This document shows positions 18,650-27,599 of a stretch of 64,000 nucleotides of DNA, piece by piece. A program made the position numbers and the translations under genes. Each line of letters opens with the position of its first letter. Within the stretch, counting starts at the first letter, position 1. The notes under the pieces were generated by a model. That model worked only from the letters and a program-made list of their open reading frames with translations, had not been told where the DNA came from and searched no databases. Source of the DNA: Acinetobacter puyangensis (GTDB lineage: Bacteria; Pseudomonadota; Gammaproteobacteria; Pseudomonadales; Moraxellaceae); contig NZ_OANT01000003.1 of assembly GCF_900096995.1 (NCBI RefSeq), forward strand, positions 248,001-312,000, read 5' to 3'.

Positions 18650-19444
18650 ATGGCAACATTAGCACTGCAACGCTATCATTTTGATGGTTCAATGCGCGGA
18701 TTATTATGCTGTGTATTTCGGGCATTTCAGTTTAAACAGTTTTATGTGGAACTTTGCCATCAGGGCTTATCCCAAAGTCATCTATTTGAAGATTTTATAG
18801 ACGTTCCCTGTGATGAAGCAAAAGCCCAGCGTGTCTGGGAAGCCCTTAAACAAAAAGTTTCTGCATCGGCTTTACGGCAGCTTTATTTTGCTTATTTATC
18901 CGAATCAATAGATGCGCATCAACATCTATTTCATTATTGTATTTATGTTTTTCGTCAGCAATCACAAGTAGAAAAAGATTATTCCCATCCCAGTGTTCTA
19001 GCGATTGCACAGTGGGCAAAAAAAGTTGGTCGTGAAAAGCATCGTATGGAAGCCTTTGTTCGCTTTAAGAAGACGGCTGATGGCTTGTTTCTCAGTTTGA
19101 TTCAGCCTGATTTTAATGTTCTGCCTTTAATCCAGCCACATTTTAAACGACGTTATCAGGATCAACGCTGGTTGATTTACGATGAAAAACGTCACTATGG
19201 ACTTTATTATGATTTGCAGGAAATTCACGAGGTATCACTTTGCGCCAAAGAGATTGATGCACATATAGAGATCGGTTCAAGTCAACATTTTGTGGTGGCA
19301 CTCGATACAGAGGAAATGTTATACGATCAACTCTGGAAAGATTATTTTAGTAGTATCAATATTCGGGAACGACAAAACATCAAACTGCATGTGCAATATG
19401 TGCCAAAACGCTACTGGCGTTATCTGAATGAAAAAATAATCTAA
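18650..19444 (+). CDS. DUF4130 (TIGR03915-like) partner of the radical SAM protein
   Basis: 264-aa protein with the DUF4130 pattern: YHFDGSMRGLLCCVFRAF at the start, IAQWAKKVGREKHRMEAFVRFKKTADG in the centre, and HFKRRYQDQRWLIYDEKRHYGLYYD. In many bacteria this domain stands alone or is fused to a uracil-DNA-glycosylase-like domain; here the UDG part is absent. It is translationally linked to the radical SAM gene (1-nt gap), so the two probably act together on damaged or modified DNA. Function inferred only from association. Confidence 0.85.
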   Translation: MATLALQRYHFDGSMRGLLCCVFRAFQFKQFYVELCHQGLSQSHLFEDFIDVPCDEAKAQRVWEALKQKVSASALRQLYFAYLSESIDAHQHLFHYCIYVFRQQSQVEKDYSHPSVLAIAQWAKKVGREKHRMEAFVRFKKTADGLFLSLIQPDFNVLPLIQPHFKRRYQDQRWLIYDEKRHYGLYYDLQEIHEVSLCAKEIDAHIEIGSSQHFVVALDTEEMLYDQLWKDYFSSINIRERQNIKLHVQYVPKRYWRYLNEKII

Positions 19445-19527
19445 AGGAGAAAATTTATTTATTTTTCATGCCAATGTCATACCAAAAAAATAAACTGGTT
19501 CGAACTTTTTCTAGGGCGATATGCGTA

Positions 19528-21978
19528 ATGAAAAATTCGAAACACAATATTTTAATGCAATCTTTTTTGCTGCTCGGCGCATCTAGCTGTTTTACGTCGG
19601 CATATGCACAATTAATGTTTAGTAACTATATCCATGGAAGTGGCAATAACAAAGGAATGGAAGTTTATAATCCTGATGCGGCAACCGTGAATTTGGCTGA
19701 TTATCAAATTAAGCTTTTTGCAAATGGCGCAGCCGCAGATAAGCCGACAACGACTGTGACTCTGGCAGGATATTTGGCGAGTAAAGGGAAATATTTGGTT
19801 GGCCATGCAGATTTAAAAACAACGCTAGGTGATGCGGTTAAACAAGTCGGCAATCTCAATATGAATGGTGATGATACGCTTGTGCTTTACTATAAAGGAA
19901 TTCCTGTCGATATCTTCGGTCAGGTTGGGTTTAGACCGGATACAGGCTGGGCCGTTTCAGGCAGTATTTTAACCGCAAAAAATAGTTTTGAGCGAACCAA
20001 AACCAGTAATAATGTTTCGGGCAGTGGCATAGACATTTATCAAACATTTGATGTGAATGAATCATGGAAAATCTGGTCAAGTCCGACCGCATATTCAACT
20101 TACTTAACACTTGATACAACATCAACGACACCAGCAGAAGCATTAAGCTGCACCTCAACATATACATCAATTTCTGATGTGCGTAAAGGCAGCGAAAACA
20201 CCAAATATAATGTGCGAGGCATCATTACTGCTGATTATCGCTACGCCAATGGACATGATGGCTTTTTTCTGCAAACACCAGATACGACGGCAAAATCTGG
20301 TGTAAGTAATGGTATTTTTGTCTATGTGCCTACCATTACAGATGCAAAAGTAGGTGATGACGTTATTTTGAATGGGACCTTGGGTAGCTATAACAATCAG
20401 CTTCAAATCAAAGATGTAAGCAAAGTCCGGACCTGTAATACTTCGCTTTCTGCACTGGTTAAACCCAAGTCACTCACTTTGCCACTGAGTAGCCTGAGTT
20501 TGCTCGAGCAGTATCAAGGTGAATTGATTGAATTCAAACCGACTCAGACTTTAACCATTAGTGAAAATTATAACTACGGACGTTATGGTGCCTTAAGCTT
20601 AACACCTTCTCGTTTGTTTATACCCACCCAGCTTTATCCGGCAGGCTCGTCCGAGGCAAAAACTTTGGCTGAACTCAATGAACGTTCGGAAATTAACCTT
20701 GACGATGGCTATGGTAAACAGAACATTAATCCATTATGGCCACTAAATTTTAGTTCAGCAAATACTTTGCGTGCAGGTGCACAGCTTAATGTCAATGTGA
20801 AAGGCGTGCTTTCCCGTATGGCCTATGGTTATGCGATCCAACCGATCTTAACTGAAAGTACCGTCGAAGTCGTAGCCGATAGTAATAAACGGCCGTCCAT
20901 AGTTGCCAAAGACAGCAAGCAGATTCGGGTTGCAGCATTTAATGTTCTGAACTATGACAATGGGGCAGAACAAGGTTTTCCAACCGAGCGTGGTGCGACC
21001 ACAGAAGCAGAATTTAAACGTCAGCATGCAAAAATTGTTGCAGCATTAAAGGACATTGATGCAGATGTCTATGGATTAATGGAAATTGCCAACAATGGTT
21101 ATGATAAAGACAGTGCACTGGCATATTTAACCAATGCTTTAGGTGCCGACTGGCAATATGTTACGCCAAAATCTGCTGATAAACTGGGTGGCGATGCCAT
21201 TGCCGTGGCGATTATCTATAACAGCAAACGCGTCAAACCTGTAAATGATCCGGTGACTTTTGATTTTGCAGATAATAAAACCCGTACCACCATTGCACAA
21301 AGTTTCCAGCCAATTTCGGGTGGAAAAACCTTTACGGTTGTTCCGCAGCATTTAAAATCAAAAAGTTGTTCCGGGGCGACCGATACAGAAGCGGATCAAA
21401 ATGATGGGCAAAGCTGCTGGAATCCGACACGCAAAACTTCGGTCGAAAAATTAATACAATGGTTAGCAAAAAATCCGACAGGCGTAACAAAAAGCAATAC
21501 GCTGATTCTGGGAGATATGAACAGTTATGCCAAAGAAGAACCGATTTTACTTTTGCAACAAGCAGGTTTTAAAACATTATTGACCGATGAAAATATTGGG
21601 GAAGGTAAAGCAGGGTACAGCTATGTCTTTGGTGTTGCCAGTAATAGCACAGGTCATGGTGGAGCAGGGAGTTTGGATCATGCGCTTGCTGATGCCGATC
21701 TCTATCCGCTGGTGAAGAAAACCTTTGCATGGCATATTAATGCCGATGAGCCAACAGTACTGGATTATAACGAAGAGTATAAAACTGATGAGCAAAAAGC
21801 ATTATTCTATGCCGAAGATGCTTATCGTTCTTCTGATCATGATCCTGTGATTGTGGATCTGGATTTAAATGAGGCCAGTACCACAGGTAAAACCAGTTCG
21901 GGGAGTTTCGGGATTTGGACCATGTTTGGTTTGATCGGAATGGGATTGATCTCAACTCTTAGTCGTCGTAACAAATAG
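19528..21978 (+). CDS. ExeM/NucH-type extracellular endonuclease with C-terminal sorting tail
   Basis: About 816 aa. Signal peptide (SFLLLGASSCFTSAYA), then a lamin-tail-like domain (about 25-140: MFSNYIHGSGNNKGMEVYNP), an OB-fold-like region, and an endonuclease/exonuclease/phosphatase domain in the C-terminal half (IRVAAFNVLNYDNG, ADVYGLMEIANNG, LILGDMNSYAKEEP, SSDHDPVIVDLDL). The final 25 residues (SGSFGIWTMFGLIGMGL, then basic RRNK) look like a GlyGly-CTERM/rhombosortase tail. Probably a secreted or surface nuclease that digests extracellular DNA. The frame is open from 19468 but AAGGAG there is 17 nt away; the ATG at 19528 gives a normal signal peptide. Confidence 0.88.
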   Translation: MKNSKHNILMQSFLLLGASSCFTSAYAQLMFSNYIHGSGNNKGMEVYNPDAATVNLADYQIKLFANGAAADKPTTTVTLAGYLASKGKYLVGHADLKTTLGDAVKQVGNLNMNGDDTLVLYYKGIPVDIFGQVGFRPDTGWAVSGSILTAKNSFERTKTSNNVSGSGIDIYQTFDVNESWKIWSSPTAYSTYLTLDTTSTTPAEALSCTSTYTSISDVRKGSENTKYNVRGIITADYRYANGHDGFFLQTPDTTAKSGVSNGIFVYVPTITDAKVGDDVILNGTLGSYNNQLQIKDVSKVRTCNTSLSALVKPKSLTLPLSSLSLLEQYQGELIEFKPTQTLTISENYNYGRYGALSLTPSRLFIPTQLYPAGSSEAKTLAELNERSEINLDDGYGKQNINPLWPLNFSSANTLRAGAQLNVNVKGVLSRMAYGYAIQPILTESTVEVVADSNKRPSIVAKDSKQIRVAAFNVLNYDNGAEQGFPTERGATTEAEFKRQHAKIVAALKDIDADVYGLMEIANNGYDKDSALAYLTNALGADWQYVTPKSADKLGGDAIAVAIIYNSKRVKPVNDPVTFDFADNKTRTTIAQSFQPISGGKTFTVVPQHLKSKSCSGATDTEADQNDGQSCWNPTRKTSVEKLIQWLAKNPTGVTKSNTLILGDMNSYAKEEPILLLQQAGFKTLLTDENIGEGKAGYSYVFGVASNSTGHGGAGSLDHALADADLYPLVKKTFAWHINADEPTVLDYNEEYKTDEQKALFYAEDAYRSSDHDPVIVDLDLNEASTTGKTSSGSFGIWTMFGLIGMGLISTLSRRNK

Positions 21979-22004
21979 AGATGAAACAGTTTAATGTTTA
22001 AGAG

Positions 22005-22038
22005 GCTGTTATCGACTAATGTCGATGACAGCTTTTTT
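22005..22038 (+). terminator. terminator after the extracellular nuclease gene
   Basis: 12-bp stem GCTGTTATCGAC / GTCGATGACAGC (one G-T pair) with a TAAT loop followed by T6. Confidence 0.85.
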
Positions 22039-22254
22039 GTCATAAGTTGATAATCAAGACAGTGTAAATATACATTCAATTCGGTCATTAATTACATGAT
22101 CAAAGTTGAGTATTGAAATCTAACGACTCGCAATACACTAAAACAAAACTTAACCACAATGAGCTTTTTGGTCAGTTATTTTACCGCAATTTTTTGTCAT
22201 GATTAACTGTTAGCTTTTTTTGATGATGATTGTAATCGTATGGAGACGCATAAT

Positions 22255-23772
22255 ATGTCTACAAAAAATAATGATGGCATCCAGTTTCCTGTATTAGAAC
22301 AGACCGGTAAACCCAGTACATCAGGTTTTGGTAAAACGGTTATTCATGCTGCATTACAGGCAGCTGCGGCACCGCAATCCGTAGATGTATTAAAAGAAAA
22401 AAACTGGCGCAGAAATTATCCCTACTATTTTAAAGCATTGGTACAGCATAGCATTCAGTCGGTCGATGCCGCATTGAAAATTGCCGAAAAAGGACTGCAC
22501 ACTGCACAGCAAGCCTTAGTTTTTCATCGTGATGGCAAAACTTATACATTGAATGATGCGATGCAGAGTCCACAAGATTTTAGCTTTGCCAAATTCACTT
22601 TAAAAGGTGAGGGAAATAAGGAAATTGCTGAATGGGGGATTCCCTATCATGGCAAGTTTTTAACCGGACAGGCCTTGTTAGAGCAAATCGATATTTGGCA
22701 GACCAATGGCATTATTGATCCAACCCATGCAGATGCATTAAAAACTGTTTATCAGCATCCAGAATGGTTCGATTTATCGCAACGTACAGTGGTATTGTTT
22801 GGCGCTGCTTCCGAAGCAGGACCTTTGACATGGTTGTCGAAATGGAAAGCCAATATCGTTGCCATTGATTTACCCAATGAAAAAATCTGGCAACGAATTC
22901 AGGATACCATCCGTAAGGGTAATGCCACATTGATTGCGCCAATGCAGCAAGGGAAAAATGGTGAGCGGGTTTTGGGTGTCGATTTACTGCAACAGGCGCC
23001 GGAAATTGCCAGCTGGCTGGCAAGTTTTAGGCAACAGCTGGATTTGGCTGGGATTGCCTATCTCGATGGTGAAAAGCATGTGCGTGTATCGCTTGCAATG
23101 ATTTCGATTATGCAGAAAATCAGTCAGTTAAAATCTGACAGTAGCATTATGTTTATGCTCACCCCAACAGATATTTATGCCATTCCAAAGCGTGTGATAG
23201 AAGCCATTGAGCAGCGTAAACAAAAACGTACGCAGATCGAAAAGTTTTTATCCAAAGCTGTCAATAAAGTGTCGTTCTCACATTTCTTTCAACCTAATGA
23301 CGAATCCTTGTATGCATCGGATAATGGTCAGCAATATGCCATTGCTGATTGTATGGTGGTAGAACAGGGGCCGAATTATGCTTTGGCCAAACGTTTACAA
23401 CAATGGTATGCCTTAATTGCACGTCAGCAAGGACAAAAAGTATCGATTAATATTGCGCCATCGACCACAACCCGATCAGTGATTAAAAATCCATTGTTGA
23501 AAGCCGCTTTTGAAGGCGCAGATTTGTTTGGTGTGGAAGCTTTTAGTCCAGAAACCACCAATGCCATTATGGCGGCATTATGGATTTACGATCTTAATTG
23601 TCCAGATAGCGTGGCTAATCCACAAAATACGCTGGAACATCCATTAAAATTGATCATGGAAAATGCCAATCATGGCGGTTTGTGGTATGTGCCTTATCTG
23701 GCAAGAACAGCTTTACCTTTTGCAGCCATTTATGGGTTTACGCTGGGTAAATTGGCGAAATTGAAAAAGTAG
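22255..23772 (+). CDS. unrecognised 505-aa protein, possibly with a nucleotide-binding fold
   Basis: Soluble-looking protein of about 505 aa without a signal peptide. Around residues 178-206 the segment TVVLFGAASEAGPLTWLSKWKANIVAIDLP has a glycine-rich turn after a strand and an acidic residue at the next strand end, the pattern of a Rossmann nucleotide-binding fold. The rest is helical and includes a basic patch (IEQRKQKRTQIEKFLSKAVNK); a late hydrophobic stretch (LARTALPFAAIYGFTLGKL) may associate with membrane. GGAG at 22242-22245 supports the ATG at 22255 rather than 22240. I recognise no family, and a dehydrogenase-like role is only inference. A GNAT gene follows after 6 nt, probably co-transcribed. 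Confidence 0.65.
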   Translation: MSTKNNDGIQFPVLEQTGKPSTSGFGKTVIHAALQAAAAPQSVDVLKEKNWRRNYPYYFKALVQHSIQSVDAALKIAEKGLHTAQQALVFHRDGKTYTLNDAMQSPQDFSFAKFTLKGEGNKEIAEWGIPYHGKFLTGQALLEQIDIWQTNGIIDPTHADALKTVYQHPEWFDLSQRTVVLFGAASEAGPLTWLSKWKANIVAIDLPNEKIWQRIQDTIRKGNATLIAPMQQGKNGERVLGVDLLQQAPEIASWLASFRQQLDLAGIAYLDGEKHVRVSLAMISIMQKISQLKSDSSIMFMLTPTDIYAIPKRVIEAIEQRKQKRTQIEKFLSKAVNKVSFSHFFQPNDESLYASDNGQQYAIADCMVVEQGPNYALAKRLQQWYALIARQQGQKVSINIAPSTTTRSVIKNPLLKAAFEGADLFGVEAFSPETTNAIMAALWIYDLNCPDSVANPQNTLEHPLKLIMENANHGGLWYVPYLARTALPFAAIYGFTLGKLAKLKK

Positions 23773-23778
23773 CAGTTA

Positions 23779-24219
23779 ATGTATGAATTAAATGGAATAC
23801 GCATATCCCGTAAAGATGGGAAGCAAATCCATATTCGGTCTTTTCAAAACAAAGATTTGCCCGCAGTTTTTCAACTTTTGCAATCGCATGGCTGGTCACA
23901 TCGAATAGTCAGTCAAGTATTTCTTGAGCAGCTTATTGCCAATTCACAATTGGTGTATGTGGTGGAGTGCCAGTCTCAAATCATAGGTTTTGCCCGGGCC
24001 ATCACTGACTTCTTATCGAATGGCTATTTATCCATGCTGGTGGTGGATAGAACATTTCAGCGCCAAGGGATTGCCTCACAACTGATAAAAACATTGATGG
24101 CGCAGGCACCCGCAGTGACTTGGGTGCTACGTGCCGGACGAGAAGGTGCAGGCGACTTTTTCCAGTCTCAGGGATTTAAGTTTTCTGAGATTGCAATGGA
24201 ACGTTCTAGACCTGAATAA
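23779..24219 (+). CDS. GNAT family N-acetyltransferase
   Basis: 146 aa with the GNAT core: N-terminal IHIRSFQNKDLPAVFQLLQSHGW, the central VVECQSQIIGFARAITD strand pair, and the acetyl-CoA-binding motif YLSMLVVDRTFQRQGIASQLIKTLM with the RxxGxA turn. Acceptor substrate unknown. It starts 6 nt after the stop of the unrecognised 505-aa gene, so both are likely on one transcript. Confidence 0.85.
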   Translation: MYELNGIRISRKDGKQIHIRSFQNKDLPAVFQLLQSHGWSHRIVSQVFLEQLIANSQLVYVVECQSQIIGFARAITDFLSNGYLSMLVVDRTFQRQGIASQLIKTLMAQAPAVTWVLRAGREGAGDFFQSQGFKFSEIAMERSRPE

Positions 24220-24260
24220 AACAAACTATTTTAATAAGTATATCTTTTTTAGTTTTTTGC

Positions 24261-24269
24261 TGTTATACT
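24261..24269 (+). promoter_or_regulatory. extended -10 promoter of the DEAD-box helicase leader
   Basis: TGTTATACT matches an extended -10 (TG-N-TATACT). It would start transcription near 24276 and give a 5' leader of about 280 nt. No good -35 is seen in the T-rich upstream sequence. Confidence 0.5.
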
Positions 24270-24557
24270 TGCCGAACGCACGAATTTTCCGTTCTTACCT
24301 GAACATTTCCTTTTAAATACTACCTATAGTCTGCGTAGTCTGCGCGTGTTGTCCAATGAGAGGACGTTCCCTTCGCGCCGAATCGCCTAAGCGATTTTTC
24401 AGGTTGCAGCCGTAATCATGTGTGCGTTTATAGACCACATCGTCTTAAATCGGATATCTACTTGAAATAGTGGGTAAAAGCTTGAGCTTTGCCGCCTGAT
24501 GCCGATGTATTACATACAAATTTTAAAATTGGAGCACCTGAATAGGTGGAACTCTCT
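24270..24557 (+). promoter_or_regulatory. long structured 5' leader of the DEAD-box helicase
   Basis: This gene-free stretch ahead of the helicase holds a hairpin AATCGC-CTAA-GCGATT followed by T's (24381-24399), which looks like an intrinsic attenuator, and a second small hairpin GTCC/GGAC nearby. No convincing ORF. Long leaders that autoregulate helicase or RNase mRNAs are known in other gammaproteobacteria; whether that is so here is inference. Confidence 0.45.
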
Positions 24558-26435
24558 ATGAGCAAGACATTTGCAGATTTTTCTCTCGCAGAATCATTAC
24601 AACTCGCCTTAACAGACTTAGGTTTTACTGCACCAACACCAGTACAAGAACAAGCAATTCCTGCTGCCCTAGAAGGTAAGGATTTATTGGTTTCTAGCCA
24701 AACAGGTTCAGGTAAAACAGTAGCATTTTTATTGCCAACATTAAATGCAATTGCACAAGAAGATACTTTTGTACCATTTAAAGAACGTATGCGTGCAGTA
24801 CCTGCACCATCAATTCTGGTACTTTGCCCAACCCGTGAATTGGCACAGCAAGTTAGCCATGATGCTATTGATCTGGTTCGTCACATGAAAGGTGTGCGTG
24901 TCGCAGCTGTGATGGGTGGTATGCCATTTGCAAAACAAATTCAACAGTTAAAAGGTGCGCAGGTTTTAGTTGCGACTCCAGGACGTTTACTGGATTTAGT
25001 TAATCGTCGTCAATTAAAACTCAATCAGGTTAAAGCGTTAATCGTTGATGAAGCAGACCGTATGCTGGATCTGGGTTTCTCTGAAGATCTGGAAGCGATC
25101 AGTGATTTGGCTAGTGAGCGTGATCAAACTCTGATGTTCTCTGCAACATTTGCTGGTCGTATTATTTCACTTGCTGAACGCATGATGAATTCACCTGAGC
25201 GTATCGCAATTGAAACTGGCCATACCACCAATACTGATGTAACACAAACCTTGCATTGGACTGATGGTTTTGAACATAAGAAAAAATTACTGAATCACTG
25301 GTTAAGTGATGAAACGCTTGATCAAGCGGTTGTCTTTGCTTCTACCCAAGAAGATACTGATATGCTGGCTGAAGAGTTGGCTGAATCTGGTTTTTCTGTG
25401 GTTGCATTGCACGGTGCGATGCCACAATCGGTTCGTAACCGTCGTTTACGCAGCATCCGTGAAGGTAAAGCAAAAATTTTGGTGGCAACCGATGTTGCAG
25501 CACGTGGTTTAGACGTACCGACAATCTCTCACGTGATTAACTTTGGTCTTCCAATGAAAAATGAGGACTATGTTCACCGTGTGGGTCGTACTGGCCGTGC
25601 TGGTCGTTCAGGTCAGGCAGTCACTTTGGCGACTTACCGTGAACGTGGCAAAATTCGTGCATTGGAAGATTACTTGGAAACACGTTTAAATGTTTCTGAA
25701 ATTGAAGGTTTAGAGCCATCTCCACCACAAGAACGTCCTCGTCGTAGTGGTGCCGGTGCTGGTGGTAAGAAACAAGGTGATCGCCGTGGTGGACGTGGTG
25801 GCTTTGATCGCTCTTCAGACCGTGGCGGACGTAGTGATCGTCCAGAAGGTCGCAGTTTTGGTGGTGGTTTCGCTGGTAAGCGTCGTGTTGAAGGCGAAGG
25901 TCACTTCAAACGTGATGAGCGTAGCCCACGTCGCGAATATGCATCGACTGATGCTGTAGGTCAATTTGCTGGTAAGCCACGTTCCGATAAACCACGTTTC
26001 AATAATGATGATAATCGTGGTAACCGTGCTGATTATCAACCACGTGGTGATCGTCCAGAAGGTCGTAGTTTTGGTCAGGGTGATCGTCCTGCACGTAAAG
26101 ATTTTGGTGACCGTCCGCCACGTCGTGAATTTGGTAATGGCGATCGTCCAGCACCGCGTAAAGATTTTGGTGATCGTCCACCGCGTCGTGAATTTGGTAA
26201 TGGCGATCGTCCAGCACCACGTAAAGATTTTGGTGATCGTCCACCGCGTCGTGAATTTGGTAATGGCGACCGTCCAGCACCACGTAAAGATTTTGGTGAT
26301 CGTCCGGTTCGTCGTGAGTTTGGTAACAGTGAACGTCCAGCTCGTCGCGAATTTGGTCAACATGATAATACTGAACGTCGTTTTTCCCAAGGTGATCGTG
26401 GCGAACGTCGTAAATGGTCAAGCGATAAATCTTAA
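24558..26435 (+). CDS. DEAD-box ATP-dependent RNA helicase
   Basis: About 625 aa. All core motifs are visible: Q motif (FTAPTPVQEQAIPAAL), SQTGSGKT, PTRELAQQ, TPGRLLDL, VDEADRMLDLGF, SAT, ATDVAARGLDV and HRVGRTGRAG. The C-terminal 230 residues are an Arg/Gly/Asp-rich RNA-binding tail containing a 21-residue tandem repeat. It unwinds structured RNA, likely in ribosome assembly, mRNA decay or cold adaptation; RhlE/DeaD-like by architecture. The GTG at 24546 would add four residues; AGGTGG 8 nt before the ATG at 24558 makes the latter the start. It ends at a strong terminator. Confidence 0.93.
   Translation: MSKTFADFSLAESLQLALTDLGFTAPTPVQEQAIPAALEGKDLLVSSQTGSGKTVAFLLPTLNAIAQEDTFVPFKERMRAVPAPSILVLCPTRELAQQVSHDAIDLVRHMKGVRVAAVMGGMPFAKQIQQLKGAQVLVATPGRLLDLVNRRQLKLNQVKALIVDEADRMLDLGFSEDLEAISDLASERDQTLMFSATFAGRIISLAERMMNSPERIAIETGHTTNTDVTQTLHWTDGFEHKKKLLNHWLSDETLDQAVVFASTQEDTDMLAEELAESGFSVVALHGAMPQSVRNRRLRSIREGKAKILVATDVAARGLDVPTISHVINFGLPMKNEDYVHRVGRTGRAGRSGQAVTLATYRERGKIRALEDYLETRLNVSEIEGLEPSPPQERPRRSGAGAGGKKQGDRRGGRGGFDRSSDRGGRSDRPEGRSFGGGFAGKRRVEGEGHFKRDERSPRREYASTDAVGQFAGKPRSDKPRFNNDDNRGNRADYQPRGDRPEGRSFGQGDRPARKDFGDRPPRREFGNGDRPAPRKDFGDRPPRREFGNGDRPAPRKDFGDRPPRREFGNGDRPAPRKDFGDRPVRREFGNSERPARREFGQHDNTERRFSQGDRGERRKWSSDKS
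26094..26345 (+). repeat. four 63-bp tandem repeats in the helicase tail
   Basis: Units begin at 26094, 26157, 26220 and 26283, each encoding 21 residues (KDFGDRPPRREFGNGDRPAP with small changes). The first three are near identical at nucleotide level and the fourth has diverged. Such arrays readily change copy number by slippage or recombination. Confidence 0.9.
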
Positions 26436-26450
26436 TTTTTAGGGTTTATT

Positions 26451-26480
26451 AAAAAAACACGCTTTAGGGCGTGTTTTTTT
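26451..26480 (+). terminator. helicase terminator
   Basis: AAAAAAACACGC / GCGTGTTTTTTT stem with a TTTAG loop, directly downstream of the DEAD-box gene. Confidence 0.9.
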
Positions 26481-26554
26481 ATGGCTATTCTAAAAACAAC
26501 GGCTATGTTAAAATATGTGATGATATATACATTTTTTTATTTTAAGGAGCATCT

Positions 26555-26686
26555 GTGCCGTATATTTTTGTTGCATTGGTCATGTTGAATGCTGTTTATC
26601 TCAGTTATTCGGTCATTAAAGAAAAATTTAAATCAAATGATGTACAATATGTCTTACATCTCCATCAAGATGTAGATAAAAAGTAA
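26555..26686 (+). CDS. 43-aa small membrane protein
   Basis: GTG-initiated ORF with AAGGAG 5 nt upstream. Residues 3-20 (YIFVALVMLNAVYLSYSV) form a single transmembrane helix followed by a charged tail (IKEKFKSNDVQYVLHLHQDVDKK). It is too short for routine calling, but the ribosome binding site, hydrophobic helix and clean stop support translation. It lies 79 nt before mlaF and could be read into the mla operon. Role unknown. Confidence 0.55.
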   Translation: MPYIFVALVMLNAVYLSYSVIKEKFKSNDVQYVLHLHQDVDKK

Positions 26687-26765
26687 TTTTTATCATAATT
26701 ATAACGATATTTTCGACATTTCTTTGTAAGATATGCCTTTCCTATAATGGATAGATAATAGAAAT

Positions 26766-27599
26766 ATGAATCCATCTTTCCAATCTCAAGATTATGTACA
26801 AAATCATGCACTGGTCGAAGTGAAAAATCTAAGCTTCAATCGGGGCACACGTATTATTTATGACAATATTAATGTCACGATTCGTCGTGGGCAAATTACT
26901 GCATTTATGGGGCCTTCGGGTACAGGGAAAACGACACTATTGCGTTTAATTGGTGGGCAACTTAAGCCAGATCGAGGACATGTGCTGCTTGATGGTAAAG
27001 ATATTGGCAGTATGTCACGTAAAGAATTGTTTGAAGCGCGTGCTCGTATGGGCATGTTATTTCAAAGTGGTGCTTTATTTACCGATATGAGTGTGTATGA
27101 GAATGTGGCGTTTCCAATTCGTGCACATACCAAATTGCCAGAAAATCTGATTGGCGAGATTGTCGGCTTAAAGCTTGAAGCAGTTGGATTACGTGGCGCA
27201 GAAAAATTAATGCCTTCAGAATTGTCAGGCGGGATGAATCGTCGTGTGGCTTTGGCGCGTGCAATTGCTCTGGATCCGGAATTGATCATGTATGATGAAC
27301 CCTTTGCCGGACAGGATCCGATTGTGATGGGTGTGTTAAGCAGATTGATTCGTTCATTACGAGAAGCATTGGATTTGACCACGATTATTGTCTCGCATGA
27401 TGTCGAGGAAACACTCTCTATTGCCGATTATATTTATGTGGTTGCAGAAGGCATTGTTCAGGGCGAGGGCACACCTGATGAACTTCGAGCACACCCAAAT
27501 GCATTTGTACAACAGTTTCTAAACGGTTCAATTGATGGTCCTGTCGATTATCAGTTTAGCCATACACCTTATTTGGCACAGCAAGAGGTAGCACAATGA
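26766..27599 (+). CDS. mlaF: MlaF, ATPase of the phospholipid transporter
   Basis: 277-aa ABC ATPase of the Mla system, which keeps outer-membrane lipid asymmetry by moving phospholipid between outer and inner membranes. Walker A GPSGTGKT (49-56), signature LSGG (153-156), Walker B LIMYDEP (173-179) and the switch His in IVSHDVEE are all present. The last bases overlap the mlaE start (27596). First gene of mlaFEDCB, in the canonical order. Confidence 0.95.
   Translation: MNPSFQSQDYVQNHALVEVKNLSFNRGTRIIYDNINVTIRRGQITAFMGPSGTGKTTLLRLIGGQLKPDRGHVLLDGKDIGSMSRKELFEARARMGMLFQSGALFTDMSVYENVAFPIRAHTKLPENLIGEIVGLKLEAVGLRGAEKLMPSELSGGMNRRVALARAIALDPELIMYDEPFAGQDPIVMGVLSRLIRSLREALDLTTIIVSHDVEETLSIADYIYVVAEGIVQGEGTPDELRAHPNAFVQQFLNGSIDGPVDYQFSHTPYLAQQEVAQ

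Noticed and set aside
25815-26442. Long antisense and frame-shifted ORFs of 140-191 codons over the helicase tail
   Set aside because: They are low-complexity shadows of the 63-bp repeats, with no ribosome binding site or family signal.
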